Source: Clostridia bacterium
GTDB taxonomy: Bacteria > Bacillota > Clostridia > Christensenellales > Aristaeellaceae
Direction of reading: 5' to 3'
DNA length: 64,000 nt
Assembly: GCA_017522345.1 (NCBI GenBank)
Contig: JAFWZN010000086.1
Coordinates: 20,228-84,227, forward strand
Part shown: positions 34,472 through 42,343 of the stretch, one piece after another
Layout: every line of letters begins with the position of its first letter
Numbering within the stretch: the stretch's first letter is position 1
Notes under the pieces: generated by a model
The model's database searches: none
Told to the model about the DNA's origin: nothing
What the model saw: only the letters and a program-made list of their open reading frames with translations
Position numbers and translations under genes: made by a program

Positions 34472-35272
34472 ATGTCTTTAGCTGCGGAGCATTTTAAGGC
34501 GCTTTGCGAGAATGTGAACTATCAGGAGCTTAAATCAACCGAAAAAATACAAGCGGAGTTAAGGCGCGTCATTACAGATACCCAGCAATTGACGCTCTCT
34601 CAGATGGATGATTCCTTGTCGAGACAATTGGGAAGCATTCTTTTTTCCCATGAGGCCGGCCTTATTTCGGCGCTAAGCGCCATCAATCCCCCGGAAATCA
34701 AATGGCGCAGAAAAAGTATACTCACGCTATCTTCCCTATTTGCACTTTTGGGAACCGCTGCAGGCGTGGGCGCCCTTATTCTGATTTTCAACAGCGGCAA
34801 ACTCTGGATCTTTCTCCTTGCGTTTATTTCGGTTGCGCTGTTTTTGTTAAATGCATTGTGGCCCAGAGAAAAGCCTACCGCTGACATTTACCAGTCTGTG
34901 AATGCTAAAGCGCTTTTCATGCTTGCCGAAAGGCGCATGGAGGCGATTGACCGCGATCTTGAAGCCTACTTGAACATCCCCGGCACGAATCAGGATGAGG
35001 ACGAAGGCGTTCTTCAGCTGATTACAAAGGCCGTCGGCATGAAGCGGGAGGATCCTGACAGCGTTCCGGACGAGCTTATGACGGCGATTACCGCGCTTTC
35101 GATCGCGCGGGGCTATTCGCTTTATGACTATAACGGAGAAAACGACGAATATTTTGACGTTATGCCCACGATTCGCCAGACGCGAACGATCGTGCCCGCG
35201 CTGGTCAAAAATGGACGCGTGCTTTCAAAGGGACTTGCCATTGAACATACCCAGGAGCTTTCGGAGGAATAA
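34472..35272 (+). CDS. Uncharacterised membrane protein, partner of the Hsp70-like gene
   Basis: A 266-residue protein with no family I recognise. Residues 1-65 are polar and helical (KSTEKIQAELRRVITDTQQL), two helices span about 80-130 (LFALLGTAAGVGALILIF and IFLLAFISVALFLLNALW), and the rest is a cytoplasmic domain with acidic stretches (NIPGTNQDEDEG). It starts 21 bases after the sortase gene and ends six bases before the Hsp70-like gene, so all three are one unit. A role as membrane partner or nucleotide-exchange-like factor for the ATPase is conceivable but not shown by any motif. Confidence 0.6.
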   Translation: MSLAAEHFKALCENVNYQELKSTEKIQAELRRVITDTQQLTLSQMDDSLSRQLGSILFSHEAGLISALSAINPPEIKWRRKSILTLSSLFALLGTAAGVGALILIFNSGKLWIFLLAFISVALFLLNALWPREKPTADIYQSVNAKALFMLAERRMEAIDRDLEAYLNIPGTNQDEDEGVLQLITKAVGMKREDPDSVPDELMTAITALSIARGYSLYDYNGENDEYFDVMPTIRQTRTIVPALVKNGRVLSKGLAIEHTQELSEE

Positions 35273-35278
35273 CAGGCT

Positions 35279-37171
35279 ATGAAATATATCGGCATTGATA
35301 TCGGCGACGGCGAAAGCGCGGTTGCGGTATTGGAAGAAGACAGCATTATTGAACCTGTGATAGAATATTTGGATGGGTGCGGCAGTATTATTTCTGTAGT
35401 CGGCATGTCGGGCACGGATGTGCTTGTCGGCGAAAAGGCGCTGATTGACAGAAAGGTTGTTCACCTGCGTTCGCGGTTCAAAAGCCGCTTTTTGTCTTCC
35501 ATCGATTCCGAGAGGGACATTGAACGCTTTGCCCACGGCCTGAAAAGCGCCCTTCTTCGAGAAAAGGAGGACTTTTTCGATGGGGATATCACCGTTGCGG
35601 TCGGTTGTCCCGCAGGCTGGAAGGATATAGACCGGAAAAGATATGCGGAAATTCTCAAAAAAGCGGGCTTTGAAAACGTACACATCGTATCCGAATCGCG
35701 CGCGGCGTTTTTCTATGCAAGATATGCGCACGAACTGAAGGTTGCGCCCGAGATGCTCAATCAGACGACGCTGGTTATCGACATCGGATCCTCCACCACG
35801 GACTTTGCTTATATTGTAAACGGAAAAGAATCGGCCGTCGGGACATTCGGAGACGTAAATCTTGGCGGCGGCTTAATCGAGGCGGGCATGCTCGCCCGTT
35901 CAATTCGAGACAACAGAAAAAAAGAAATCCTTGAAGAGGTATTCAAGAAATCACCTTCATGGAAGCATCGCGTCGAAATCGCGGCCAGAAGGCTCAAAGA
36001 GCAGTACTTTTTAAATGAAGACGAGTGGAAGACAATTCCCTGCGTCGGCGGCGAAACGGTGTATTACGACGAACCTGTGCGCGTGAAATTTGAACTCAAC
36101 GAAGACATCATGGACGAGATTCTGTCTACGCCGATGAGCGAACTGCACGGCGCGACATTTTATGAGAGCCTGAGCGACTTATTGAGGCATACGCATCAAG
36201 CGACAAGCGAAAACCCGCCCAAGCTCGTCATTCTTACCGGCGGCGCTTCCAGAATGCGCTTTTTCAGAGAAGCCGTAGAGCGCCGATTCCCGTCAAGTCA
36301 GGTAATCCTCTGCCCCAATCCGGAATTTTCCATCGCAAAGGGACTGGCGTACGCTGCAAGGGTGGACAAAAAGCTTGAAATGTTCAATCACGACATTCAG
36401 GCATATTTTGACAGCGGAGACATAAAGGATGCGATTCACGAATCCGTCCGCTGGCTGACGGTTCCGCTTTCAAGTATACTGTCCGGGCGAATTGTAAACG
36501 ACGTTGTCATGAAGGTGCTTGCGGACTGGAAAAAGGGCGAAATCCGTTCGATTAACGATATGGAAAAGCCGATTATTGAAAGAGCGGGGCTTCTGCTTAA
36601 GACGCTTAAGGAAATTCCCGAGATTTGCCCTGCGATTGACGATTGGTGTCAGAAGCTGTTTGCGCGCGTCCAGCCGCAGCTGGATGAAATTTGCAGAAAG
36701 CATGATGTGGACAGGGCGCTTATGTCTTTAAGCTACTTAACGTCGATTGCAGGTCCCGATCAGGTCAACATTCTGTTTGAAAATCCTGCGCTAAGCGGCA
36801 TCGCATATGTGATTACCGGCGCGGTCAGCGCGACGATCTGCGGCGGCGGCGGAGTTGCGCTTCTGACTGCGGGGCTTCCCGGCGTTCTGATCGGCGCAGT
36901 ATTGGGCGTTGCAGTGGCTTATCTGGGCAAAAGGGTCATTGCCGCACAAATCAATAAAGCCGATCTTCCGCTTATCTCAAGAGCGATTATTTACAGAACC
37001 TTTAAAGGCAGTCTTTCCTCTGCAAGGCAAAAGCGAATGATCGAAGAAGCGCTCATGGAGACGATGTCGAAGCCGGAATTTGAAAGAACGCTTGAAACGG
37101 AAGTCACCATCAGCATTGAAGATCAGATTATGAAGCTTGCAAGAAATGTTGAAATGCCGATTGTGCAGTGA
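35279..37171 (+). CDS. Membrane-anchored Hsp70/actin-fold ATPase-like protein
   Basis: A 630-residue protein. Residues 1-370 form an Hsp70-type nucleotide-binding domain: phosphate-1 loop GIDIGDGESAVAV, phosphate-2 loop VIDIGSSTTDFAY near 164, and the adenosine loop LTGGASRMRFF near 316. The C-terminal half is not the DnaK substrate-binding domain. It is helical and contains a glycine-rich hydrophobic block near 505-550 (ATICGGGGVALLTAG and GVLIGAVLGVAVAYLG), able to form two membrane passes, then a polar tail. There is no DnaJ or GrpE gene next to it. Function unknown; the operon context links it to the sortase and the 266-residue membrane protein. Confidence 0.75.
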   Translation: MKYIGIDIGDGESAVAVLEEDSIIEPVIEYLDGCGSIISVVGMSGTDVLVGEKALIDRKVVHLRSRFKSRFLSSIDSERDIERFAHGLKSALLREKEDFFDGDITVAVGCPAGWKDIDRKRYAEILKKAGFENVHIVSESRAAFFYARYAHELKVAPEMLNQTTLVIDIGSSTTDFAYIVNGKESAVGTFGDVNLGGGLIEAGMLARSIRDNRKKEILEEVFKKSPSWKHRVEIAARRLKEQYFLNEDEWKTIPCVGGETVYYDEPVRVKFELNEDIMDEILSTPMSELHGATFYESLSDLLRHTHQATSENPPKLVILTGGASRMRFFREAVERRFPSSQVILCPNPEFSIAKGLAYAARVDKKLEMFNHDIQAYFDSGDIKDAIHESVRWLTVPLSSILSGRIVNDVVMKVLADWKKGEIRSINDMEKPIIERAGLLLKTLKEIPEICPAIDDWCQKLFARVQPQLDEICRKHDVDRALMSLSYLTSIAGPDQVNILFENPALSGIAYVITGAVSATICGGGGVALLTAGLPGVLIGAVLGVAVAYLGKRVIAAQINKADLPLISRAIIYRTFKGSLSSARQKRMIEEALMETMSKPEFERTLETEVTISIEDQIMKLARNVEMPIVQ

Positions 37172-37172
37172 C

Positions 37173-37212
37173 AAATGAAAAAGAAGCTCGCCAAGGAGCT
37201 TCTTTTTCATTT
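37173..37212. terminator. Bidirectional terminator between the Hsp70-like gene and thrE
   Basis: A perfect 17-bp palindrome (37173-37189 and 37196-37212) with loop GCCAAG. The stem itself ends in A- and T-runs on both strands, so it can stop transcription from either side. It overlaps the stop codon of the leftward thrE half. Confidence 0.9.
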
Positions 37213-37675
37213 AATCGCAAGCTTTTGATTTAGAGAAGGTCAGAAAACCTAAAATGATTTTAAAGAGCATCGTTGCCGCGAACATACCAAGCGCCATTGC
37301 GCCTGCGGCGGATAAAGTATAAGAGCCTTTTGTGAGGAAAACTTCCTGATTTCCCTGAAGTAAACCCAGCATGGTGTAGTAAAGCGCGCCGCCGGGAACA
37401 AGCGGAATGATGGAGGTGATGATAAAAACTGTGACGGGCGTTTTCACAATGCGTGCGAGTATCTCGGCGAAAAACGTGCCGGACGCTGCGGCAAGCGCGT
37501 AGCAGATGGGCTCCGATACGTTAAAATGCATGGCGACCAAATAAACGCCCCATGTAAGCGCGCCGCCCAGAGCGGAAAAGACGAGCTTTTTTGAGATGAC
37601 GCCGAAGAACATTCCGAAGGATATGCTTCCGATAGCGGCCATCAGAATCGGGATGATCCATTCGTCCATGATCAT
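37211..37675 (-). CDS. ThrE-type exporter, small subunit (ThrE_2 / DUF3815)
   Basis: A 154-residue membrane protein with five predicted helices, matching the C-terminal half of the ThrE threonine/serine exporter. IIPLVPGGALYYTML is the characteristic substrate-region motif. Its start overlaps the end of the larger subunit by four bases. Split ThrE systems need both proteins. Threonine synthesis genes lie 2 kb away. Confidence 0.87.
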   Translation of the reverse strand: MIMDEWIIPILMAAIGSISFGMFFGVISKKLVFSALGGALTWGVYLVAMHFNVSEPICYALAAASGTFFAEILARIVKTPVTVFIITSIIPLVPGGALYYTMLGLLQGNQEVFLTKGSYTLSAAGAMALGMFAATMLFKIILGFLTFSKSKACD

Positions 37676-38439
37676 ACGTGAGCGCCTCCCATCAGCGTAA
37701 GAACGCCCGCCGCGCCGACGGCGATTGCGATGGCTAGAAACAGCGCTTCGGCGACATGCATGGTGCCTGCCTGAATATCGCCGGTTATAAAGTCGCGCAT
37801 GCCGTTTACAAGCTCGACGCCCGGAATCAGAAGCATTACGTTTCCGATAATGATTTTATCCGCGTCGTGCCCGAAGCCCAAGCGCGTGAAAATAACGGCG
37901 AAAAACGCGGAGATTGCGGCGCAGAAAATGTCCTGAAAGACGATGTTTCCGCCAATTGCGCGGGCAAGCATGCCGGCAAAATACAATACGACGCCTGCGA
38001 CTGCCGAAGCGGCGGCGTCCAGCCAGGAGCCGCCGAAAAACACGGCGAAGGAAGAGCTAATGACGGCGTAAATCAGAATTTTCTCAATGTGATTATAGCG
38101 GCGGACATTTGATTTTTCCTTGATCAAACGTGCAAATTCCTCAGCGTCAGGCGTTTCCCGGCAGATTTTGCGGGCAAGATCGTTCATGCGATCAAGAAGC
38201 TCAAGGTTTGTCTGCACATTCACAACGCGCCTTGAATGCGTGATTTCTACCCCGTCAATTGTGATGGTTACGATGATGTTTGACGGAATGCAGAATACGT
38301 GAGATTCGCTTGCGCCATAGGCTTTTACAAGGCGGGCGATCGTGTCCTCTACGCGGTAGACTTCTCCCCCGCTTCTTAACATGATTTCGCCGAGGTCGAG
38401 AATCTGGGTGAAGATTTTATTGAGATTTTGAGTGTGCAT
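37672..38439 (-). CDS. ThrE-type exporter, large subunit (DUF1212)
   Basis: A 255-residue protein. The soluble N-terminal 110 residues carry the family motif MLRSGGEVYRVEDTI, and the C-terminal part has five helices with LLIPGVELVNGMRDFI. Together with the 154-residue partner it should form a threonine/serine or dicarboxylate-type exporter. It lies 29 bases behind the SGNH hydrolase gene and may be read through from its promoter. Confidence 0.88.
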   Translation of the reverse strand: MHTQNLNKIFTQILDLGEIMLRSGGEVYRVEDTIARLVKAYGASESHVFCIPSNIIVTITIDGVEITHSRRVVNVQTNLELLDRMNDLARKICRETPDAEEFARLIKEKSNVRRYNHIEKILIYAVISSSFAVFFGGSWLDAAASAVAGVVLYFAGMLARAIGGNIVFQDIFCAAISAFFAVIFTRLGFGHDADKIIIGNVMLLIPGVELVNGMRDFITGDIQAGTMHVAEALFLAIAIAVGAAGVLTLMGGAHV

Positions 38440-38468
38440 GCTTAATGTGCGTCTCCCAAAGTATTGAT

Positions 38469-39521
38469 CTATTTGTTTTCAAGCGCTTCTTTTAAAACCG
38501 GGTAGATTGCTTCGGCCATTCTGTAAAAGCCCAGATCGTTGGGGTGCGCGCCGTCTACGGTGCAGGCGTCTCTGTCCTTATCTCCAAACAGCGTCTTTCC
38601 GTCGATAAAGCGCACGCGTTTGTCGCCTGCGTCGATTGCGTTTTTATAGGTTTTATAGATGGCGTCTCTTCTCGCTTTGACGACTTCCGGATCCTTAAAA
38701 ACGTCGGGCTTTGTGACGATGATAACCGGGATGTCGGGATGCGCTTTTCTAACGATTTTAAACATGCGCTCGTGGGTGTTTAAAAGATGCTCAACGGAAG
38801 GCGCATTGTGGTCGTAATCCATGACAAAAGCGCACATATCGATGCCAGCGATGAAATTCGCCATGATTTCCTCGCCTCTGCCGCTTCCTGAGAATCCAAG
38901 GTTTACATGATCCGAGTCCAGCCAGCGGGAAATGAAGCCCTGATAGCTGTTTCCGGGACGGGACGCGCAGCCGCCCTGCGTGATGGAAGAGCCATAGTAA
39001 ACGACGGGCTTGTCGTAGGTGTATTTGCGGGGAGATAAGCAGGATGCGTCCTTTTCAAGGCCGACCAGAATCGCGGTTACGCCGTTGTAGAGCGGAAGAT
39101 TGATCTCGATTTCCGCTTCTCCTTCGGGCTTTACGACAAAGCCCTCGTACCAGCTGCCGTCGGGCTTTTCGGGGCGAACGGAGCCGGAGAAAACGCCGTC
39201 TGAGATGATATCTACGCCGCTGATGCCGGTTAAGGGCATGTGGGACATGGTGAACGCATGGCGGGAATGAATACGAACGGCAATTTTTCTGGAATTTGTC
39301 TTGAAACGAACGCGTCCGCCTGCTGTATGAGTGGCAAGCAGTTCAACGCCTTCGTTTGTACCCTTCGCGATATCGGCAGGCACACGGAAAAAATCTTCGC
39401 CTTCGCAAACGGCAAGACCGCGAATCTCAAAGGGTTTGTCCTGCGCGTTTCGCCAGATATATTCTTCTTGAGAAAGCTTGCTGCCGATGAAAAAATTCGG
39501 GTCGATTTTTCCAAAATCCAT
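38469..39521 (-). CDS. SGNH-fold hydrolase/esterase
   Basis: A 350-residue cytoplasmic esterase. Residues 1-165 form a beta-sandwich accessory domain, and the C-terminal SGNH domain shows block I YYGSSITQG (catalytic Ser), the Gly of NLGFSGSGRG, the Asn of DYDHNAP and block V DGAHPNDLGF (Asp and His). The layout resembles acetylxylan or carbohydrate esterase CE2/SGNH proteins. It may deacetylate sugars. Its promoter is shared back-to-back with ogt (39560-39608). Confidence 0.88.
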   Translation of the reverse strand: MDFGKIDPNFFIGSKLSQEEYIWRNAQDKPFEIRGLAVCEGEDFFRVPADIAKGTNEGVELLATHTAGGRVRFKTNSRKIAVRIHSRHAFTMSHMPLTGISGVDIISDGVFSGSVRPEKPDGSWYEGFVVKPEGEAEIEINLPLYNGVTAILVGLEKDASCLSPRKYTYDKPVVYYGSSITQGGCASRPGNSYQGFISRWLDSDHVNLGFSGSGRGEEIMANFIAGIDMCAFVMDYDHNAPSVEHLLNTHERMFKIVRKAHPDIPVIIVTKPDVFKDPEVVKARRDAIYKTYKNAIDAGDKRVRFIDGKTLFGDKDRDACTVDGAHPNDLGFYRMAEAIYPVLKEALENK

Positions 39522-39559
39522 AAAATTTCCTCCCGCTTCTGTCGTTTATTTCTCTTGTT

Positions 39560-39589
39560 ATTATACCGACATGAGGGCGTTGATGTCAA
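39560..39589 (-). promoter_or_regulatory. Sigma-A promoter of the SGNH hydrolase gene
   Basis: On the minus strand TTGACA (39589-39584), 18 bases, TATAAT (39565-39560). Both hexamers are perfect. The -35 box overlaps that of the opposite promoter. Confidence 0.78.
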
Positions 39590-39608
39590 CAAAGTTTTGG
39601 GATATAAT
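39580..39608 (+). promoter_or_regulatory. Sigma-A promoter of ogt
   Basis: TTGATG (39580-39585), 17 bases, TATAAT (39603-39608). The -35 box overlaps the minus-strand -35 box by two bases. Confidence 0.72.
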
Positions 39609-39628
39609 GTTGTAAAGAGGTGAAGAGC

Positions 39629-40135
39629 GTGAAGCATAAAAAGTATGTGGAGACGCGCTTTGGCGTTATTCTCCTTGAAAGCGAAAACGACTGCCTGACG
39701 GGTGCAAAACGCGTTTTACAATCTGATGCGGATTGTTCCTGTCCCGTGCTTGAAATGGCGGCGAAAGCGCTTTTAAACTACAATAACGGCCTGCCTTTTG
39801 ATGAAGCCGTTCCGCTTGCCCCTCGATGCACGCCTTTTCAGATGGCGGTATACAGGGAAATTTCGAAAATCCCGTTCGGTGAAACCGCGTCATACGGCGA
39901 GATTGCAGAGAGAATCGGAAAAAAAGGCGCGTGTCGCGCTGTGGGAAGCGCGCTTAACAAAAATCCCATTTGGATTTTCATTCCCTGCCATCGCGTGATT
40001 GGCAAAAACAAGGCCCTCACGGGCTTTGCCGGAGGGCTTGAAATGAAAGAAAAGCTTCTTTTACACGAGAAAGATTATTTGGCGAACAATTCCGCAATCT
40101 GCACGGCATTTGTTGCGGCGCCCTTCCTGACCTGA
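39629..40135 (+). CDS. ogt: Methylated-DNA-[protein]-cysteine S-methyltransferase
   Basis: A 168-residue suicide repair protein that removes alkyl groups from O6-alkylguanine. The acceptor Cys is residue 120 in IPCHRV, and YGEIAERIGKKGACRAVGSALN is the DNA-binding helix region. The GTG at 39629 is chosen because AGAGG lies eight bases upstream. The family usually ends soon after the motif GFAGGLEMKEKLLLHE. Here about 20 further residues (DYLANNSAICTAFVAAPFLT) read into the opposite strand of asd, giving a 61-base convergent overlap. Confidence 0.93.
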   Translation: MKHKKYVETRFGVILLESENDCLTGAKRVLQSDADCSCPVLEMAAKALLNYNNGLPFDEAVPLAPRCTPFQMAVYREISKIPFGETASYGEIAERIGKKGACRAVGSALNKNPIWIFIPCHRVIGKNKALTGFAGGLEMKEKLLLHEKDYLANNSAICTAFVAAPFLT

Positions 40136-41079
40136 TCGCCGCAGCACCAGAGGGTCAGACCGCAGTCACCGGCGATGAGGTCGCGGCGGATGCGGCCTAC
40201 ATATACGAGATCCTGATCGGACGTATCCAGCGGAGTCGGATAGTTTCTGCCGTTCAGATCTTCGGTGAGAACGCAGCCGGGCGCGGAAGCGACGGCTTTT
40301 TTTACTTCGTCGAGGCATACGGGGTTTTTGGTCTTAATCTGAACGCTGATGGAGTGCGAGCGCATAACGGGTACGCGAACGCAGGTACAGCAAACCTTGA
40401 GCTCGGGAAGATGCATGATTTTCCGTCCTTCGTTTTGCATTTTCATCTCTTCCGTTGTATAGCCGTTTTCGGTTTCAGAACCGATCTGCGGAATTACGTT
40501 GGACAGAATCTGGCACGGGAAGATGCTGTTTACTTTTTCTTCGCCCTTGGCCTCTGCCAGAATCTGATTTTCAAGCTCCTCAATGCCCTCTCGTCCCGCG
40601 CCGGAAACCGCCTGATAGGTGGAGGCGACCATGGATTCGATTTCGGCAATTTTTGCGATTCCGCCGATGGCGACCATGGTGATGATGGTGGAGCAGTTGG
40701 GGTTGGCGATGACGCCGTTGTGCTTCATAGCGTCTTCGGGGTTGATTTCCGGAACGACCAGCGGCACATCGTCGTCCAGCCGGAACGCGGAGGAATTGTC
40801 GATGTATATTGCGCCGGCCTTTTTGACGGCGGGTGCGAATTTTTTGCTCATGGCATTGCTGACGGCGCCAAGAACGATGTCCATGCCCTCAAAAGCCTGC
40901 TCGTTGGCTTCCTGAACCGTGATTTCGGTATCGCCGAAGGGCAGCTTTGTTCCTGCGGAACGAGCGCTTGCAAGGGCGCGAAGCTCGCCGATGGGGAAAT
41001 TGCGCTCATTAAGAACTTTCAGCATTTCGCGGCCGACTGCGCCGGTTGCGCCAAGGATCGCAAGATTAATTTTTTTCAT
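40075..41079 (-). CDS. asd: Aspartate-semialdehyde dehydrogenase
   Basis: A 334-residue NADPH enzyme that reduces aspartyl phosphate in the lysine, methionine and threonine pathway. GATGAVGREMLKVL binds the cofactor, IANPNCSTI contains the catalytic Cys, and YQAVSGAGREG and VCCTCVRVPVMRSHS (catalytic His region) are conserved. It follows hom with a 14-base gap. Its 3' end overlaps ogt. Confidence 0.96.
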   Translation of the reverse strand: MKKINLAILGATGAVGREMLKVLNERNFPIGELRALASARSAGTKLPFGDTEITVQEANEQAFEGMDIVLGAVSNAMSKKFAPAVKKAGAIYIDNSSAFRLDDDVPLVVPEINPEDAMKHNGVIANPNCSTIITMVAIGGIAKIAEIESMVASTYQAVSGAGREGIEELENQILAEAKGEEKVNSIFPCQILSNVIPQIGSETENGYTTEEMKMQNEGRKIMHLPELKVCCTCVRVPVMRSHSISVQIKTKNPVCLDEVKKAVASAPGCVLTEDLNGRNYPTPLDTSDQDLVYVGRIRRDLIAGDCGLTLWCCGDQVRKGAATNAVQIAELFAK

Positions 41080-41093
41080 TTGGAAAGCCTCCT

Positions 41094-42227
41094 TTATTTG
41101 TGCATGCGGGCGAAGAAGCTTTCGCCGGTCGCATTCAAAGTATTTAAAAGGGTTTTATGATTGATAGGTTTGGTTTCGATGATCGCCCAGTCATCTTTAT
41201 GGAGGGCGGTTTCGGCAAAGGATTCGATGAGAAACGCCTTTTCCTCAGAAATGCGCACATAATATCTGTACTCCCCGGATGCAATTTCGCTTACATCCTT
41301 AAGTCCGTTTGGAAGCATATGCTTCGCACCCGAAATGATGCGCATAAGATCGCTGATTACGTTGGCAGCCGTCGGATATTTTCCTGCGCCTTGTCCCGAG
41401 AAAGAGAAATGGCCCGACTGCTTTCCGACATAATAGGCGTAGTTGACGTTTTTCTTAATGGCGCTTTCAGATGCGTTCGATTTAAAAAGATGCACGCATA
41501 CGTCTGCCGAAATCGCTTCTCCATCCTTTTTACAGGAAGCGATCAGTCGGGGAGAAACGCCTTTTTCTTTAAAATAGGCAATATCGATGGGACGAATGTT
41601 TCTTATGCCGTTTACGGGAATGTCTTCTCCCTTCACATATGCGCCGAACCCTACCGCAAGACCCAGAATCAATTTTCTCTGCGCGTCCAGCCCGTCTACG
41701 TCGCTTGTGGGATCGGCCTCCGCATAGCCCAGCGACTGCGCTTCCTTGAGCGCGTCTTCATACGTCATTGAATCTGTTTCGATTCTGTCCAGCATATAAT
41801 TGGTGGTGCCGTTTAAAATGCCGCCGAATTCCACAATATCGTCTGAAAGCGCCTGATCATGAAGACATTTCAGCACCGGAATGCCGCCGCCGCAGGAGGC
41901 GCTGAACAAAAATGCCGCGCCGGATTTGTCCGCTGCGTCCTTAAGCTCCTTCATGGCTTCGCTGACAAGCAGCTTGTTTGCGGTTATGTAGTGCTTTTTT
42001 GCGTTTAAGCATTTAAGCGCATAGGTTCTCGCAGGCTCAAGCCCCCCCATCGTTTCAACGACCGCTTCGATCTCCGGATCGTTTACAATATCGTCTATAT
42101 CGGTGGTCATGTTGTCCATCCACACCTTTAAATCAAGCGTGCGTTTGACTTCGAGGTTCGGATTATTGGATACAAACTCATATACGCCGCTTCCGATTTT
42201 GCCCATGCCAAGAATTGCAATTTTCAT
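41094..42227 (-). CDS. hom: Homoserine dehydrogenase (without ACT domain)
   Basis: A 377-residue enzyme that reduces aspartate semialdehyde to homoserine. GMGKIGSGV binds NAD(P), NGTTNYMLDRI is the signature, and GYAEADPTSDVDGLDAQRKL carries substrate-binding residues. Many homologues have a C-terminal ACT domain for threonine feedback (430 or more residues in total). It is absent here, although a separate ACT protein is encoded at 44696. It is divergent from thrC. Confidence 0.95.
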   Translation of the reverse strand: MKIAILGMGKIGSGVYEFVSNNPNLEVKRTLDLKVWMDNMTTDIDDIVNDPEIEAVVETMGGLEPARTYALKCLNAKKHYITANKLLVSEAMKELKDAADKSGAAFLFSASCGGGIPVLKCLHDQALSDDIVEFGGILNGTTNYMLDRIETDSMTYEDALKEAQSLGYAEADPTSDVDGLDAQRKLILGLAVGFGAYVKGEDIPVNGIRNIRPIDIAYFKEKGVSPRLIASCKKDGEAISADVCVHLFKSNASESAIKKNVNYAYYVGKQSGHFSFSGQGAGKYPTAANVISDLMRIISGAKHMLPNGLKDVSEIASGEYRYYVRISEEKAFLIESFAETALHKDDWAIIETKPINHKTLLNTLNATGESFFARMHK

Positions 42228-42274
42228 AGTAGCCTCCGAAACATTATTTTAACATGTCCGTGATGCAAAAACAC

Positions 42275-42303
42275 TTGTATTTGAATAGAGCACATTGTAT
42301 CAT
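42275..42303 (+). promoter_or_regulatory. Sigma-A-like promoter of thrC-thrB
   Basis: TTGTAT (42275-42280), 17 bases, TATCAT (42298-42303), about 40 bases before the thrC start. Confidence 0.55.
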
Positions 42304-42343
42304 AAAAGGGAAAGAAAATCAAGTGAAATCTTCGGAGGACAAT

